This document shows positions 12,001 to 22,899 of a DNA stretch of 64,000 nucleotides, piece after piece. Numbering within the stretch: the first letter of the stretch is position 1; the number at the start of each line of letters is the position of its first letter. This DNA comes from Purshia tridentata (lineage: Eukaryota; Streptophyta; Magnoliopsida; Rosales; Rosaceae): the NCBI GenBank assembly GCA_003254885.1, contig QANT01006078.1:1-64000 (forward strand). The letters are read 5' to 3'. The position numbers were made by a program, and so were the translations under genes. The notes beneath the pieces were generated by a model. That model worked only from the letters and a program-made list of their open reading frames with translations, was not told the DNA's origin and did no database searches.

Positions 12001-12130
12001 TAAAACGCAGTACTCTATCTTTGCTTTCACTTGCAACTCATATAACTTGCAAGTAAAATCACAGATCTTATAGGTCAAGGGACAATGCGATGGAGAATGC
12101 AATATAAATTATTTTTTGAATCCCAAAAGT

Positions 12131-15100
12131 TCACTCCATGTGAAAGTACAAGATATGCAATGCCCCACTTGTAGCATGCCCAGAACCATTCTCAGGGAAC
12201 CAAGATTTGATGATGCTCTGTGATGAACTAGAAGGAGTTCCCATGGGCCACTTATCGACTAGCCGAAAACCAAATTGAGATGCTGCTGAAAGCAGGGAAG
12301 GCTCATCAACCTGACGGAAAATATGACAAAGAATTAGGGCTGGTTCCCGATCCTCACCAATGCCTCTATTAGACACAAACAACTCCTTTGCCGTTTGAAA
12401 CAAGGGCAAGATAGCTTCAGATACGTAACTGACATCTGTGCCTATGATGATATCAAAACCTGCAGGATTAACTTCCTTGATGGCTTCTATATGGTCTCTA
12501 TTTCCCCACTCTAATCTTCTTGTACTAAACTTGTCCAGAAATGGTGGTCTAAGGTTTGAGATCACATTTTGTGTCAGGAGGTCAAGTGCTTTTGTGTCTC
12601 CATCGGTGGCAAGCACGAGCTCAGCAGATCTAGCAGCAATCATAGAGCAAATGCCCCCGCAGCCACACCCCAACTCCAACACCCTTTTCCCAGTAACAAT
12701 AGCTGGGTTTCTTGCCAAAATAGATGCCATAAACTGAGCCGATTCCCACAATATCAAACCAGTTGATTTGCAGGTGTGTTGGTACTCTTTGGATAGCACA
12801 TTGATCTTGAAATTCCAATCTCCTAGCTCGAGCTCAATTACCTAAGAGGAAAGTATGTAGAGAAAAGAATGTCTTCAAAAAGAGGGTGGGGAGACTGGTA
12901 GCACAATCACATGACTAATATTAACTTATGCAAATTAAAGCATGACTGTAAAAAGAAAGAAGACGAAACTCTACCTCATTATCACTGGCAGCAGGTGAAA
13001 TACCAAACATCTCCGCTACCACACTGTCGGATATGTCAACCTCCAAATTGTTCACAGGTTTCTTTGAGATTTTCTCATTGACCAGCTCAATTTTCTCTTG
13101 ATCAGGATGATCTATTCTGACAGCTTCTGTGTCAGTAGAGGAGTTTGTAGCATCTGAAAGGCGGAATACAGCCTGAACCCAACGCCTGGAATCAAATACA
13201 AGAATTACAACTTGATCAAAGAGAACATCAACTAATAAAAGAGAAACCTAAAGAAAAGGAAGAGCAATATTTATTCAAAAGGGGAAACCTACATCTATAT
13301 ACAGAACACACAAACTACAACCCAACTGAAAGTAAGATAGTTTACCGATTCATCAGCAGTTCCCGTGACCGGTTCTCAACTTGTTTGCAGCACAAATCAA
13401 GTTCTTGAACATTAAAACCATTTTCTTTAAATAAGCTTGTCAAGAAATCATTTGAGAAGTAGAAAGCACGCTGGAAAATAATTAGGGACCATAATCAAGC
13501 TCAACAATTAAGAAAATAGTAGCTTAATGTATAGACACGTGCTCAAAACTTACAGTGCCATCCCCCCTCACATAAAAGTTTTCACTAATCTTCTGGTCCT
13601 TGCAATTCAATCTTTCCTGTCAATTGCCAATATAGTATCAAGGACGAAGACTTCCATAATCTTCCAAAAGAAATGAAATCAAGAACAGGGATGAACTTCA
13701 GCTATCATAGCATCAGAGTTTGAGTCACAGATTTTACAGTAAAATCAATTTTTCAACAGAATGAAAAAGACATGTGGTAGAATTGTAAATAATGCAACCC
13801 TAATTGAAATCCATACTGATATTATGAACAGGATCACTGTAAACAAAATGATTACTAAAGAAAGGAGGAAAGAAGTATGGAGATCAACCTGTGCAAGGTC
13901 ACCAGTAGCATAGTCGCGAAACAGCACATGACCACTTGGCTGGGGAAGAGAAAGTAAAGATACAAATTTCATCACATATACAGATGCATAAAATAATTTT
14001 AACAAAAGAAATATTTGAATAAAAAACTATAGTTATAAAACAAAAAATTAAAAAATCAGACCAAAAAAAATTACAAAAGTTCCAACACATAAGAGGTGGG
14101 AGTACCATTGTCATTTACCTTGAGAACTTTTCTAATATTCTGCAACACTAGAGGCATCTTCTCTGGAGACACTGCAGATAACACAAAAATCTGCTTAACA
14201 AGTCAGCAACTTTACTATATAACATAGATCATCTGTCAATTTAAGTACTGGGAAAAGTTGCTCAATGAGAAACCAAGTAGAAGAACATTTATCAATAAAG
14301 AACTTGAAAAACTGATGTCCAATCTCTTTCATTCATATACCATTGTTACAATATCCACTGAAGAAGGAGAAATCTGGTTGCTCAGATCATCCATGGTCAG
14401 ATCACAAACGAATGCGCTAACACGAGTCTCAGTGAAGTCTTTATGTGCCTGCGATGACAACATAAATTCATCATGCATCACTTGCCATGTATATTCAAAG
14501 CCAACGTAAACTCAATCACTATTTAAACCACACCTTAACCAAGTTAACAGCATGTGGTGAAAAATCACATGCATGAACAAAAACGTCTGTGTATGTTGCA
14601 ACCAGTGGAAAAATTGTGTTTCCAGCTCCACAGCCGACCTGCATATTGAGAAATGTAATCAATGATCCAATACATAACACCTTATAGGAAAAACAGTCAG
14701 TAATCCTCTATAGAGGAACATAAAATAGATCAGCAACTTAAAATAAGCTGAGACAAATAATTTGCATCAGGCATGCACACAAATTATGGTGGAAAATAAC
14801 GCCAATTCTGGTTCATTGAAATGAAAACACAAAAAGAAGGCATTTTCTTTTTTCTTCCAAGTAATAATTCCATAAGATAGCTTCAAGAGAATGCAGCACA
14901 AACCCACAGGATGTATGCAAAAGCAATAACCACTAAGGCGAAATAAATTATATTACTTCCAAATCAATTTGAGCACATATTTTATATGAAATTTTGAAAA
15001 CCTGTTCTAATCCCCTCCTACTCGTTCAACTCAAGTTAGACTCTGAAGGTGTTACATGAAATGTGAGATTACCTCTAAAATTACTTTCTGCCCAGCTCCC

Positions 15101-15814
15101 TGAAAGTCAAAAGACAAAATTTAAAAAAGAAATAAAAACATTTGAAATTGTTGGATGGATACAAAACAACAAAACTGAACCTACATATATATCCAACTTA
15201 ATTCTTCACTCACAGAGAAATATTGGCCCCATTCCTTGTCCAGGTAGTGTCGATCTTTAAAAAACTGATAAAGAGAAATAGTAGTTAGAGTTATTTAGCA
15301 GGGACCCAAAACAAAAAAGAAAATAAAAGGTGTCCTAGAATATGAGGAAGTGAGCCATTTGTGAAAGATAAAACCAATTGAAAGTTGGTTTAGCTTTGAA
15401 GGACTGAGCAGCCAAAACCCAAATATGGCATTAGACAATAGCATACAGAAGAAAATCAACAGAGATCAAAACCATCATTTGGGAGCTGGCTCTCCAGGCT
15501 AAGTGATAAGAGTAGTAGTGACATAAGTAATAGCTATGGTGAAATTTACAAACAGAACAAGTAAATAAACACAGACCTTGTCTTGATGTCGCTTGTAAAA
15601 GACATCCCAATACTTCTTGGCATCTCTTTCATACTTGTCTGCAAAGGATGGATACAGAATAGAATGATGAATAAATGAACAAATACATGAATGAGAGGGA
15701 TAAACAAACAGGCAAACCTCTCCAGAACAGGGAGAGTGTATCAGAGGTGGAGTAAATCTGTATTCTTGGGGTTGGCTGCTCTTGTTCTGAAGCGTCTGGC
15801 ACAATGGACGCCAT
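12131..15814 (-). CDS. tRNA m3C methyltransferase-like protein with two MTase domains
   Basis: Twelve coding exons (15814-15718, 15638-15577, 15264-15214, 15099-15073, 14638-14534, 14448-14341, 14190-14119, 13939-13889, 13616-13554, 13470-13346, 13185-12975, 12841-12131) give about 560 residues. The N-terminal half is a METTL2/TRM140-type domain: the block around KKYWDVFYKRHQDKFFKDRH, the SAM loop VGCGAGNT, and the HACDFSPHAV and SPEKMPLVL segments. Such enzymes make 3-methylcytidine in tRNA anticodon loops. The C-terminal half is a second methyltransferase of the lysine-MTase type (Methyltransf_16), with its own loop LELGCGCGG and the D-x-S motif TDVSYV. Plants are known to have such two-domain proteins (Arabidopsis At1g54650 type). 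An ATG ten codons upstream (15844) is in frame; the later ATG was chosen because conserved sequence begins after it. One exon is only 27 nt. Confidence 0.85.
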
Positions 15815-15849
15815 AGACTCCTTCCAAGCTTCTTCGAGAACCAAGATAA

Positions 15850-16688
15850 TATATTAAGTAAGCCTGCATTTATGTTGAATTATGTTTTTTTGTATATTTC
15901 ACTTTGACTTAAACTTAGGTTTAATCAGCACGATATAAGTTGTCGAGGTCAAATTAATGGATTGATGATTTATTTTCAAAATCTCGGTCAAATTTCAATC
16001 TGATTTTGGAAACAAAGAGATTTTCAAGGAAGCAGAAGAAATGAGTACCTCTTGAAATTCAACGTGCAGCAGACTAGCTAGCACAGAGAGATGTGACTAC
16101 TACTCAGAGCCTTTTAGGGTTTTAGTTCCGACTGCTTCACCAAAACGACCCCCTTCAGATTTGAGAGGGTTTTACTTTAACCCATTTATCAATAGCCTAA
16201 TACGCGCCGTTTTTAGTTCTGGGCCTTCTGGTCCTTAATAAACGGCCTTAGTACTGTACAATTAGCATAACTGTTTTTCGAAACACATTGTTTCCGTCAG
16301 CATTCAGTAGCGCGCACTTTCCTTTCATTTTTTTTGGAATTTTTTTGCAGACTACCCAAGCTTGAACCACCTTAGATTTAAGATCAGGGAACGAAGATGA
16401 CAGTGAAAGATTCGCCATTGGCACACAATATCGGTATGTAAGTATTATTAATTGCTGCTGTCTTTCTACAATAAAATTGTTTTCGTATCATAACATTTCT
16501 GAAATGTGGATATCATCTCCAACCGCATAATTACAAGCAAAAGGTAGGAACTAGTATTGAAAATAAAAAATGGAAAAAAAATTGATGACCTACAAAATTA
16601 AACATGGAAGGCTACAAAGAGTTGTATTGCTTATAAAGATGCTTCACACATCACTGGGTGTTTCCTCTGTTTGTAAAGTGGAGCTTTT
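15850..16688. other. promoter of the methyltransferase gene and spacer
   Basis: The interval lies between the start of the methyltransferase gene and the end of COG8, both on the minus strand. A leader exon with donor near 16050 is possible. AGGGTTTTAG near 16117 resembles a telo-box. On the plus strand a short open stretch 16397-16433 beginning ATGACAGTGAAAG ends at a good GTATGT donor, but no further exon was recognised. Confidence 0.4.
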
Positions 16689-19600
16689 CTATTCCCTTTC
16701 ATCAGCAATGGTATCATTAGTTTGTTCAAGAACTGGTGTGACACCATTTTCCACCACAGGCAGATCACCATTCTCAGTTAGGCTCTTTCCATTCCCCTTT
16801 TCATCTCCCTCTCCATCTCCCTTTTCATCTCCATCACCAAGAGGTTTGGGGAGTCCTCTCGATGGAGTGACAGCCAATAGGCGGCCAATCCCGTCATATA
16901 CATTCTTTGCTTCCATAACTAAAGCAGCTCCACCAGGGTAACAGCGACCAAAGCATGTGGCACAATGTGGGTAAGTAACCTACAAACGAGTTACAGAGGC
17001 TGTCAATGTCAATAACACAAATTTCAGACAACATTCAGCCAAGTAAACATTATACCTCAATATATGCCCGACAAAGTGAGAGGAAAAGTCCAGACTCTGT
17101 TTCCCTCAGCATCCGAGTTGTATTGTACCTCAGTAAAGAGTCAGAAACAGTTTGCAATCCCTTGATTAACTCTTGAGCAAGCACATGCTTCAAACTTATT
17201 GGGGCACAGGGGCGGAGGTCATTCATCGCTGCAGACACACCTAAAGCCACAAGACAAAGATATATACATAAATGTCCAAAAAAGCAGCAGCAGTCCAGCC
17301 ATTTCTCTGGAGTATTATGCGCAGATGGATATTAAGACTATTTTTAAAATCAACCATGAGAAAGGCTGTGCACCATCCGAGGATGGAAAGTGGCCATCCT
17401 TTCATTGTCTTAATTTATTAAATTTCCATTTCAGTTATACAGTTTAATTTTCGTTACTTCCATAGTTTCACATAGCCTAGTAAGAAATTTATCTAGTATT
17501 AGAACAATGATATTAGACAGTCAGTCATTGTTCTGTTCAAATTTTTGCTAAGAAAACCAGCACATCACACAGGATGAACATATCAATGGGGACAAAAGGC
17601 AATTCCTCAGTTATATGAAACCATTTAGCTGAGCAACTTGTACATGACTTACCATTAACAAAAACTGCAAGAGGTGGATGCTCCATAAGTTGAGATGGTG
17701 GAGTTACATCATCCTGGCTTTCATCACCAAAACTATGTGCTGGAAAGCCAACTGCTGGTAGTGGGACCCAACGATGTGAATCCAATACCAACTGGATTAA
17801 ATAACAATATCAAGTTAAAACTCACTACCAGAATACAAAAAGAAAGGCAATAGGCTGCTTGCTACAAAGTGAAGCTCCCAGCCTAATTATAGGAACAATG
17901 AATTTAATGTTCATCACTTATTCATTTACCTGAAAATTCTCGACAGCTGTACTCATATTTTTTGAGAACAAGTTGAGAACTGCCCTGGAAAAGCCACCGA
18001 GATCAATATTCATAATAAGAAAAATCATTTAAGGTACATAGTAGTCCAGAAAAAGGGGGAAGAAGATCTTTACTCTTCAAAAAGTGATGGTAGCAAGCAC
18101 CGAAAATCTAGCCCAACCCAACCAAGCCCCATAGCACAATACTGTCAACAAAATAAAGTAACAAAGTCAAAATAAATAAACAGAGCTTATATTACTCCTC
18201 TTAATTTTGGATGATATTTGCAGGACTAGCATGAACCAATTACAAGCAATTTATTTTCCTGGGTACAAAAAGAAAAAGGAAGTATTGTCAAATTCGATGT
18301 CTCACATTTAAGTTGCAGCATCCTCTGCAGCATAAATATATTTATTCATGCAATTGCCATGCCTCATACAGGTATTATTTTAAATGAAAAGCTAACTGAA
18401 TGATGATTATCTTGCAAATCACGCACCATTAAAGAATCAACTATATTCCAGCATGTAAATAAGTTTTAAGAAAAATATAACAAAAGACGCTCACCATGCA
18501 TTGATCCAAAATATTTGATAGAGATCCACCTTCGGTTATCTTTGGAAGCATAACTTTAAGAGTCTTAAGGTGTGAGGTAATTTGATGCATAGCCCAACTA
18601 AAAAGAAGACCACCATCATAATTTTCCTCATTGCCTGATGTATCATCAGAAAATATTGCTCTATACTGATTAACAACATCAAAAAGATGCATTCTGTGAC
18701 AATTTATCATCCCTTTCAAGTATTCATAAGCATTTCTCTGGTCCAAATCCTCCAGAATTCCAGTAAGCCATGCCTCCCGACATCTCAAAAACTGAAACAC
18801 AGAAAATTAAGGTCAGATACAAGAAGCCCCCACGTCCACAGGAGCTTATTCAATGAAAGATGTTCATTTCAAGTGTTCTGCAGCACATAAAAATTAAATG
18901 TTAACAATTCCTTACCTGCAAACGCATTTCATACTCACTAAATACTCCTATTCTACGTAAATATCCAATAATTCGGAGACATTCAGGTAACTGCAATGCA
19001 CAAAGATACATTCACAGAAAATACGTTAAATTGTCCAATCCATATAACAGACAAATCGAATTGCATAAGTTGAAACATATGTTCAAATAATTACACAATA
19101 CCTGAATATTTGAACGAAGTTTCTGAAGAAGCTGAGAAAGAAGAGATTGAGTGGTATGCCTGACCTCTACGGCCAGAGCTTGAATAACGGGCAATCTTAC
19201 AGAAGGATGGGTAAAAAATAATGCAAAAGAACAAAGAGAGACTCAGTGCATGGCCTTCGACAAAGTTGACGTTCAAAATATGCATTACCTGATAAGGAGA
19301 ATAAGGGGACAAGACTCACTTGGGGTGCATAGTTGAGAGCTTGCTAACGAATGCTTCTAAGTCAAGAGCTTCATCATAATTTCCATTCCTCACACATCTG
19401 CATAAAGATGACATAATCAGCTGCATATAAATTCAACATTTGGAATGATTATAAATCAAGTCACTACTGATGATTATGAACTTTCAAGTCAGGGAAACAA
19501 ATAATCAATTCACTAAAATGAGCAAAATTTATATTAAGTTGGAATAAAAACTTCATCCCAGTGTACTTGCACAAACTGAAGAATGCATTGAAGGTTTTTT

Positions 19601-20328
19601 TATTTTTTGAAAAGTAAATCCAAACCATGCACATGGGTAATGCTATAGCAAAGATTTCTACTATGTTTAGTGTGACGCAATTCTAAGAAATGATTTTTAC
19701 ACTTATTTCAAAAATACATACGTATCCATAAGCTGAGGAATTTCAAGTAAGTCGAGCAAAGTACTGTGATTCACTAGCAATGTCTGATTCCTCTTTCTCT
19801 TTTCCAAAATCTGTTCGGCCGATTCAACAAACTCAGTGCACCCACTAGTCAACTTTGGGATCTCCCCTATCTACCAAACCCAAAATTCAAGTCAGAATAC
19901 CAATATATTATGCATCATTAAATTCAAAAGAAATATTCAAAATAAAAGAGTTAGAATTATCACCAGAGATTCAAGATGCTTGTCAATGGAAGACACTTCC
20001 TCTCGAATTGCGAGCAATGCATCCGCAGCAGCAATGAATGCTCGGTAATTACCCACTGCCACCTCTTGCATTTGCCTCCGTATCCGCTCCGCATCGACCC
20101 GAAGAAGCTCCGGTTCCTAAAACCCGAAAAAGAGATCCAACTTCAATTGAAATTGAAGCTCAATTAATCAAATGAACATTGAGAGAGAGAGAGAGAGAGG
20201 ACCTTGTGAAGGCGATCGAGGGTGAAGGAGAGGAGCTCGGAGACGTAGGGTTGCTGGGAGGCGGAGGCCAGAGGGAGGAGGCTGGCCACCGCTGACGAGT
20301 CCTCTGCGGCATTTTCGGACTCCATCAT
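16689..20328 (-). CDS. COG8: conserved oligomeric Golgi complex subunit 8
   Basis: Twelve exons (20328-20203, 20116-19964, 19870-19722, 19397-19320, 19195-19102, 18990-18916, 18791-18495, 18141-18074, 17984-17930, 17791-17653, 17240-17056, 16979-16689) join in frame into about 569 residues, the size known for the plant protein. COG8 is part of lobe B of the COG tether, which captures retrograde vesicles at the Golgi and keeps glycosylation enzymes in place. Family marks are the helical N-terminus with [14 protein letters not shown] and the [21 protein letters not shown] block, followed by [10 protein letters not shown]. The C-terminal 90 residues hold a Cys-containing segment ([13 protein letters not shown]) and then a low-complexity GDGDEKG acidic/glycine tail that is less conserved. 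Two ATG codons are adjacent (MM); either may be used. No damage is visible. Confidence 0.92.
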
Positions 20329-20329
20329 C

Positions 20330-21250
20330 TGGAGGTCCGAATTGATTGGGTTTCGGATCGGTCCCTCCGTTAGGGTTTGGATGTTCGGAGGGAAATGCAG
20401 ATTGCAGATCTGCTAGAGTACCACCACTCAGCTTCGTTGTTCAGTTTAACAGAGCAGTTTGTCTTGTCGTTGAGTTTGCCGCGATTCGGATCTGGATCAA
20501 CTCCAATGAGGTTTGTTCAGTTTATTGGGCCTGAATGTCCATGTGGGCTGAACTGGGCTCACTCAAATTTTGACAATTGCCTTTCTTTTTTGTGTGTGCT
20601 GTTTTGTCTTCAATTTTGGGTACAAGAATTTCAATATGAAATTTTACACTTTGGATCATTTCCAATGGCAGCCTCAAATTTTCACCTAAATCTGTGGTTT
20701 CATGATTATACATTAGACCTATGGCTTTAACTCTTAATTAAAAATCCACAGAAAGTTTTTTTTTTTTTGCAAAATCTTTTTCAAAGAGCTGCAAGTTAAA
20801 AAAAGTTTAATGTCAATATAGGAATCAATCATTAAGCAAGTTTTTGGAGGTAACCTAGAAAATATTGATCTATCATTTTGTACTTGGGTAGTTGCCTAGT
20901 TGGGTGCCTTTTGTTTATTTTCTTCTTCCATGCTTTTTTTTTTTTTGGCATTTTTTCCATGCATTTAAGTGATAATTGGTGTCTTGGCCAAAAAAAAAAG
21001 TGATAATTGGTGAATTTGACTTGATCTCCGATCAAGATATATATACATAAAAAAATTTTGAGAAAAACGAAGAGTCTTTGAACGATACCAGATTGGTCTG
21101 CGATATACAAATGAACTGAAATTTATGAACAGAATGAACAAGTACAAAGCCTTTCTTAGTTCAACCTCCTCAATGCAACCACATATATTACCATAGAGCA
21201 ACTCCTACCATTCTATTTTTTCCCCTACTGAAATAACATCTTAAAAACTT
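20330..21250. other. spacer upstream of COG8
   Basis: No gene was recognised. The part next to 20330 should hold the COG8 promoter and leader; a (GA)n run at 20180-20200 lies in COG8 intron 1. T-runs occur near 20758 and 20935, and TGATAATTGGTG is repeated at about 20970 and 21001. Confidence 0.4.
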
Positions 21251-21251
21251 C

Positions 21252-21791
21252 TTACCAAAAAGAAAACACAAGGTGAACTAAGAAGATAACTAAAAAGAAG
21301 GCATGAACAGAAAGAGAAGAAGCCTCTGAGGCGTAGATGTAGTAGTAGTTATGAAGTGGTCCTGGCATTGATGGTGGCACTTGACCTGAAGGAGGCAAGT
21401 CGAAGTAGTAATTAAAACGAGGCGGGGGAGGGCCCTTTGAAGAATATGAGGGAGGTGATTGTGATTCTTTTGGTGATGAGGGCTGCGGTGGCGATGGTGG
21501 TGAGAATGGCGGCGAGGTGTAGTAAGACTGAGGAGGAGAGTGGTGCATTGGTGGTGGTGGTGGTGATGGTGATGGTGATGGTGGTGGGTGTGACTCTTGT
21601 TGAGGAGGAGGTGGTGAACATATGACTGGACATGTAGTACAATCACTGATACATAGTAAACCAGTCTCAGGCACCCCGATTTGATCCCCATATGCAAATC
21701 CAGCAAACATGAGCAGCCCAATTATCTCTGTCCACAAGGACCAAGGAACCCATTTCCCTATCATGAATGCCAAACCCTTGCAATTACCCAT
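21252..21791 (-). CDS. proline-rich extensin-like protein, probably GPI-anchored
   Basis: A single exon encodes 179 residues. A hydrophobic segment near residues 17-35 ending in FAGFAYG looks like a signal peptide. A short Cys motif (CISDCTTCPVIC) follows at about 47-58. Then comes a Pro/Ser-rich region of some 75 residues with PPPP and SPSPSPPPPP runs and several YY/YYTSPP motifs, as found in hydroxyproline-rich wall glycoproteins. The last 25 residues are hydrophobic after a small-residue stretch (SEASSLS), as in a GPI-attachment signal. The likely place of action is the plasma membrane/cell wall. The exact subfamily is not recognised. Long ORFs in the other two minus frames and one plus frame here are shadows of the CCN/CCA repeats. 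Confidence 0.75.
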   Translation of the reverse strand: MGNCKGLAFMIGKWVPWSLWTEIIGLLMFAGFAYGDQIGVPETGLLCISDCTTCPVICSPPPPQQESHPPPSPSPSPPPPPMHHSPPQSYYTSPPFSPPSPPQPSSPKESQSPPSYSSKGPPPPRFNYYFDLPPSGQVPPSMPGPLHNYYYIYASEASSLSVHAFFLVIFLVHLVFSFW

Positions 21792-21839
21792 CTGACAGAG
21801 GCATCACCTTGAAAGATATATGAAAAACCAAGTTGCTGT

Positions 21840-22899
21840 GTGACTTTGATAAAACTTGTTATACTTATTGCCCTGTAATTGTATAAAGGCAGAGACAGTG
21901 AGGCCTAGAATATGGGTCCCTTTATACAAGCGTGTGTATGGCTCTTTAAAAAGTGTGATTTAGATGCTTCTCTTATGATGTAGGAGTGGCATATTGCTGT
22001 AAAGCAGTACATTTTGCCTACACCCTTCTTGTCTTTGAGCTCACAAGGGTTAAATTATGATAATAAATTACTGAGGTTTGTTTGAACAAAGATTGATAGA
22101 GGTACAATATACTTCTTTGGAGTTTGGACCATGTATTTTTGTGTTCTTTCAATTTCATGGAAGGAGGAATCCTAAGGAAAGCTTCTTTGACAATCTTATT
22201 CCTCTAGAGGTCTCTTTTTCTGATGCCTTTCTGCAAACATAATCCACCTTTGTGTGCATCAATTCCCACCTTACAGTGTTGCACTTTATGCTGATTCTTT
22301 GTATATACTTTTCTTTGTTAGGTGGACTTCTTATTCGAATTAGGGTATCTTACAAAATAACTATATGAAATCATGAAGCAATATTTGAAACATAATGATA
22401 TGGAGTTTAGTTTGATTACTATATAATATGATCATTTTTATTACACAAAATTAACTATTCCCTCTCCTAATTCACCAACTTAATTCTCTTAGGCCTACAA
22501 TGTTCTGCTAAGTATAAATTCTTTGCAACTTCCTTTTGTGTCAAGTCTGTCATCAACAATCTCCTCAAGCTTTGCTTTTTGACCATCTCATAATAAAACA
22601 AAAGGCACAACATGAACTAAGTAAAAAAGGCAAAGGCTTTCTCTAATACAATCACCAAAGAGTAGCTCAAACCAATTAGTTAAAGAAGCCTGAGAATATA
22701 TATTTCCCTTCAGTTTCTTCATTTGCAAGTCGCTTTGCGGCCTTTTGTTCTGTGTGTCATCAGGTGGTTCTGAACTTCATGTGTCTTCTTCTTCTTTGTA
22801 AGTCAGGTCTATGTTTCAGCTCCGTCCTCAGCTGTACTGGTATACATTTGTTCCTATAACCACAAGTAGATAAAGATTAAAAAACAGGTTTTAATGATT
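21840..22899. other. spacer between wall-protein gene and kinase gene
   Basis: No gene was recognised. The part below 22300 should carry the wall-protein promoter; the part above 22600 is probably the kinase 3' UTR. Nothing repeat-like stands out. Confidence 0.4.

Noticed and set aside
21290-21721. His-rich and Thr-rich ORFs in the other frames of the proline-rich gene
   Set aside because: CCA/CAC repeats read as poly-His or poly-Thr when shifted. The Pro frame has a signal peptide and a C-terminal hydrophobic end, so it is the real one.
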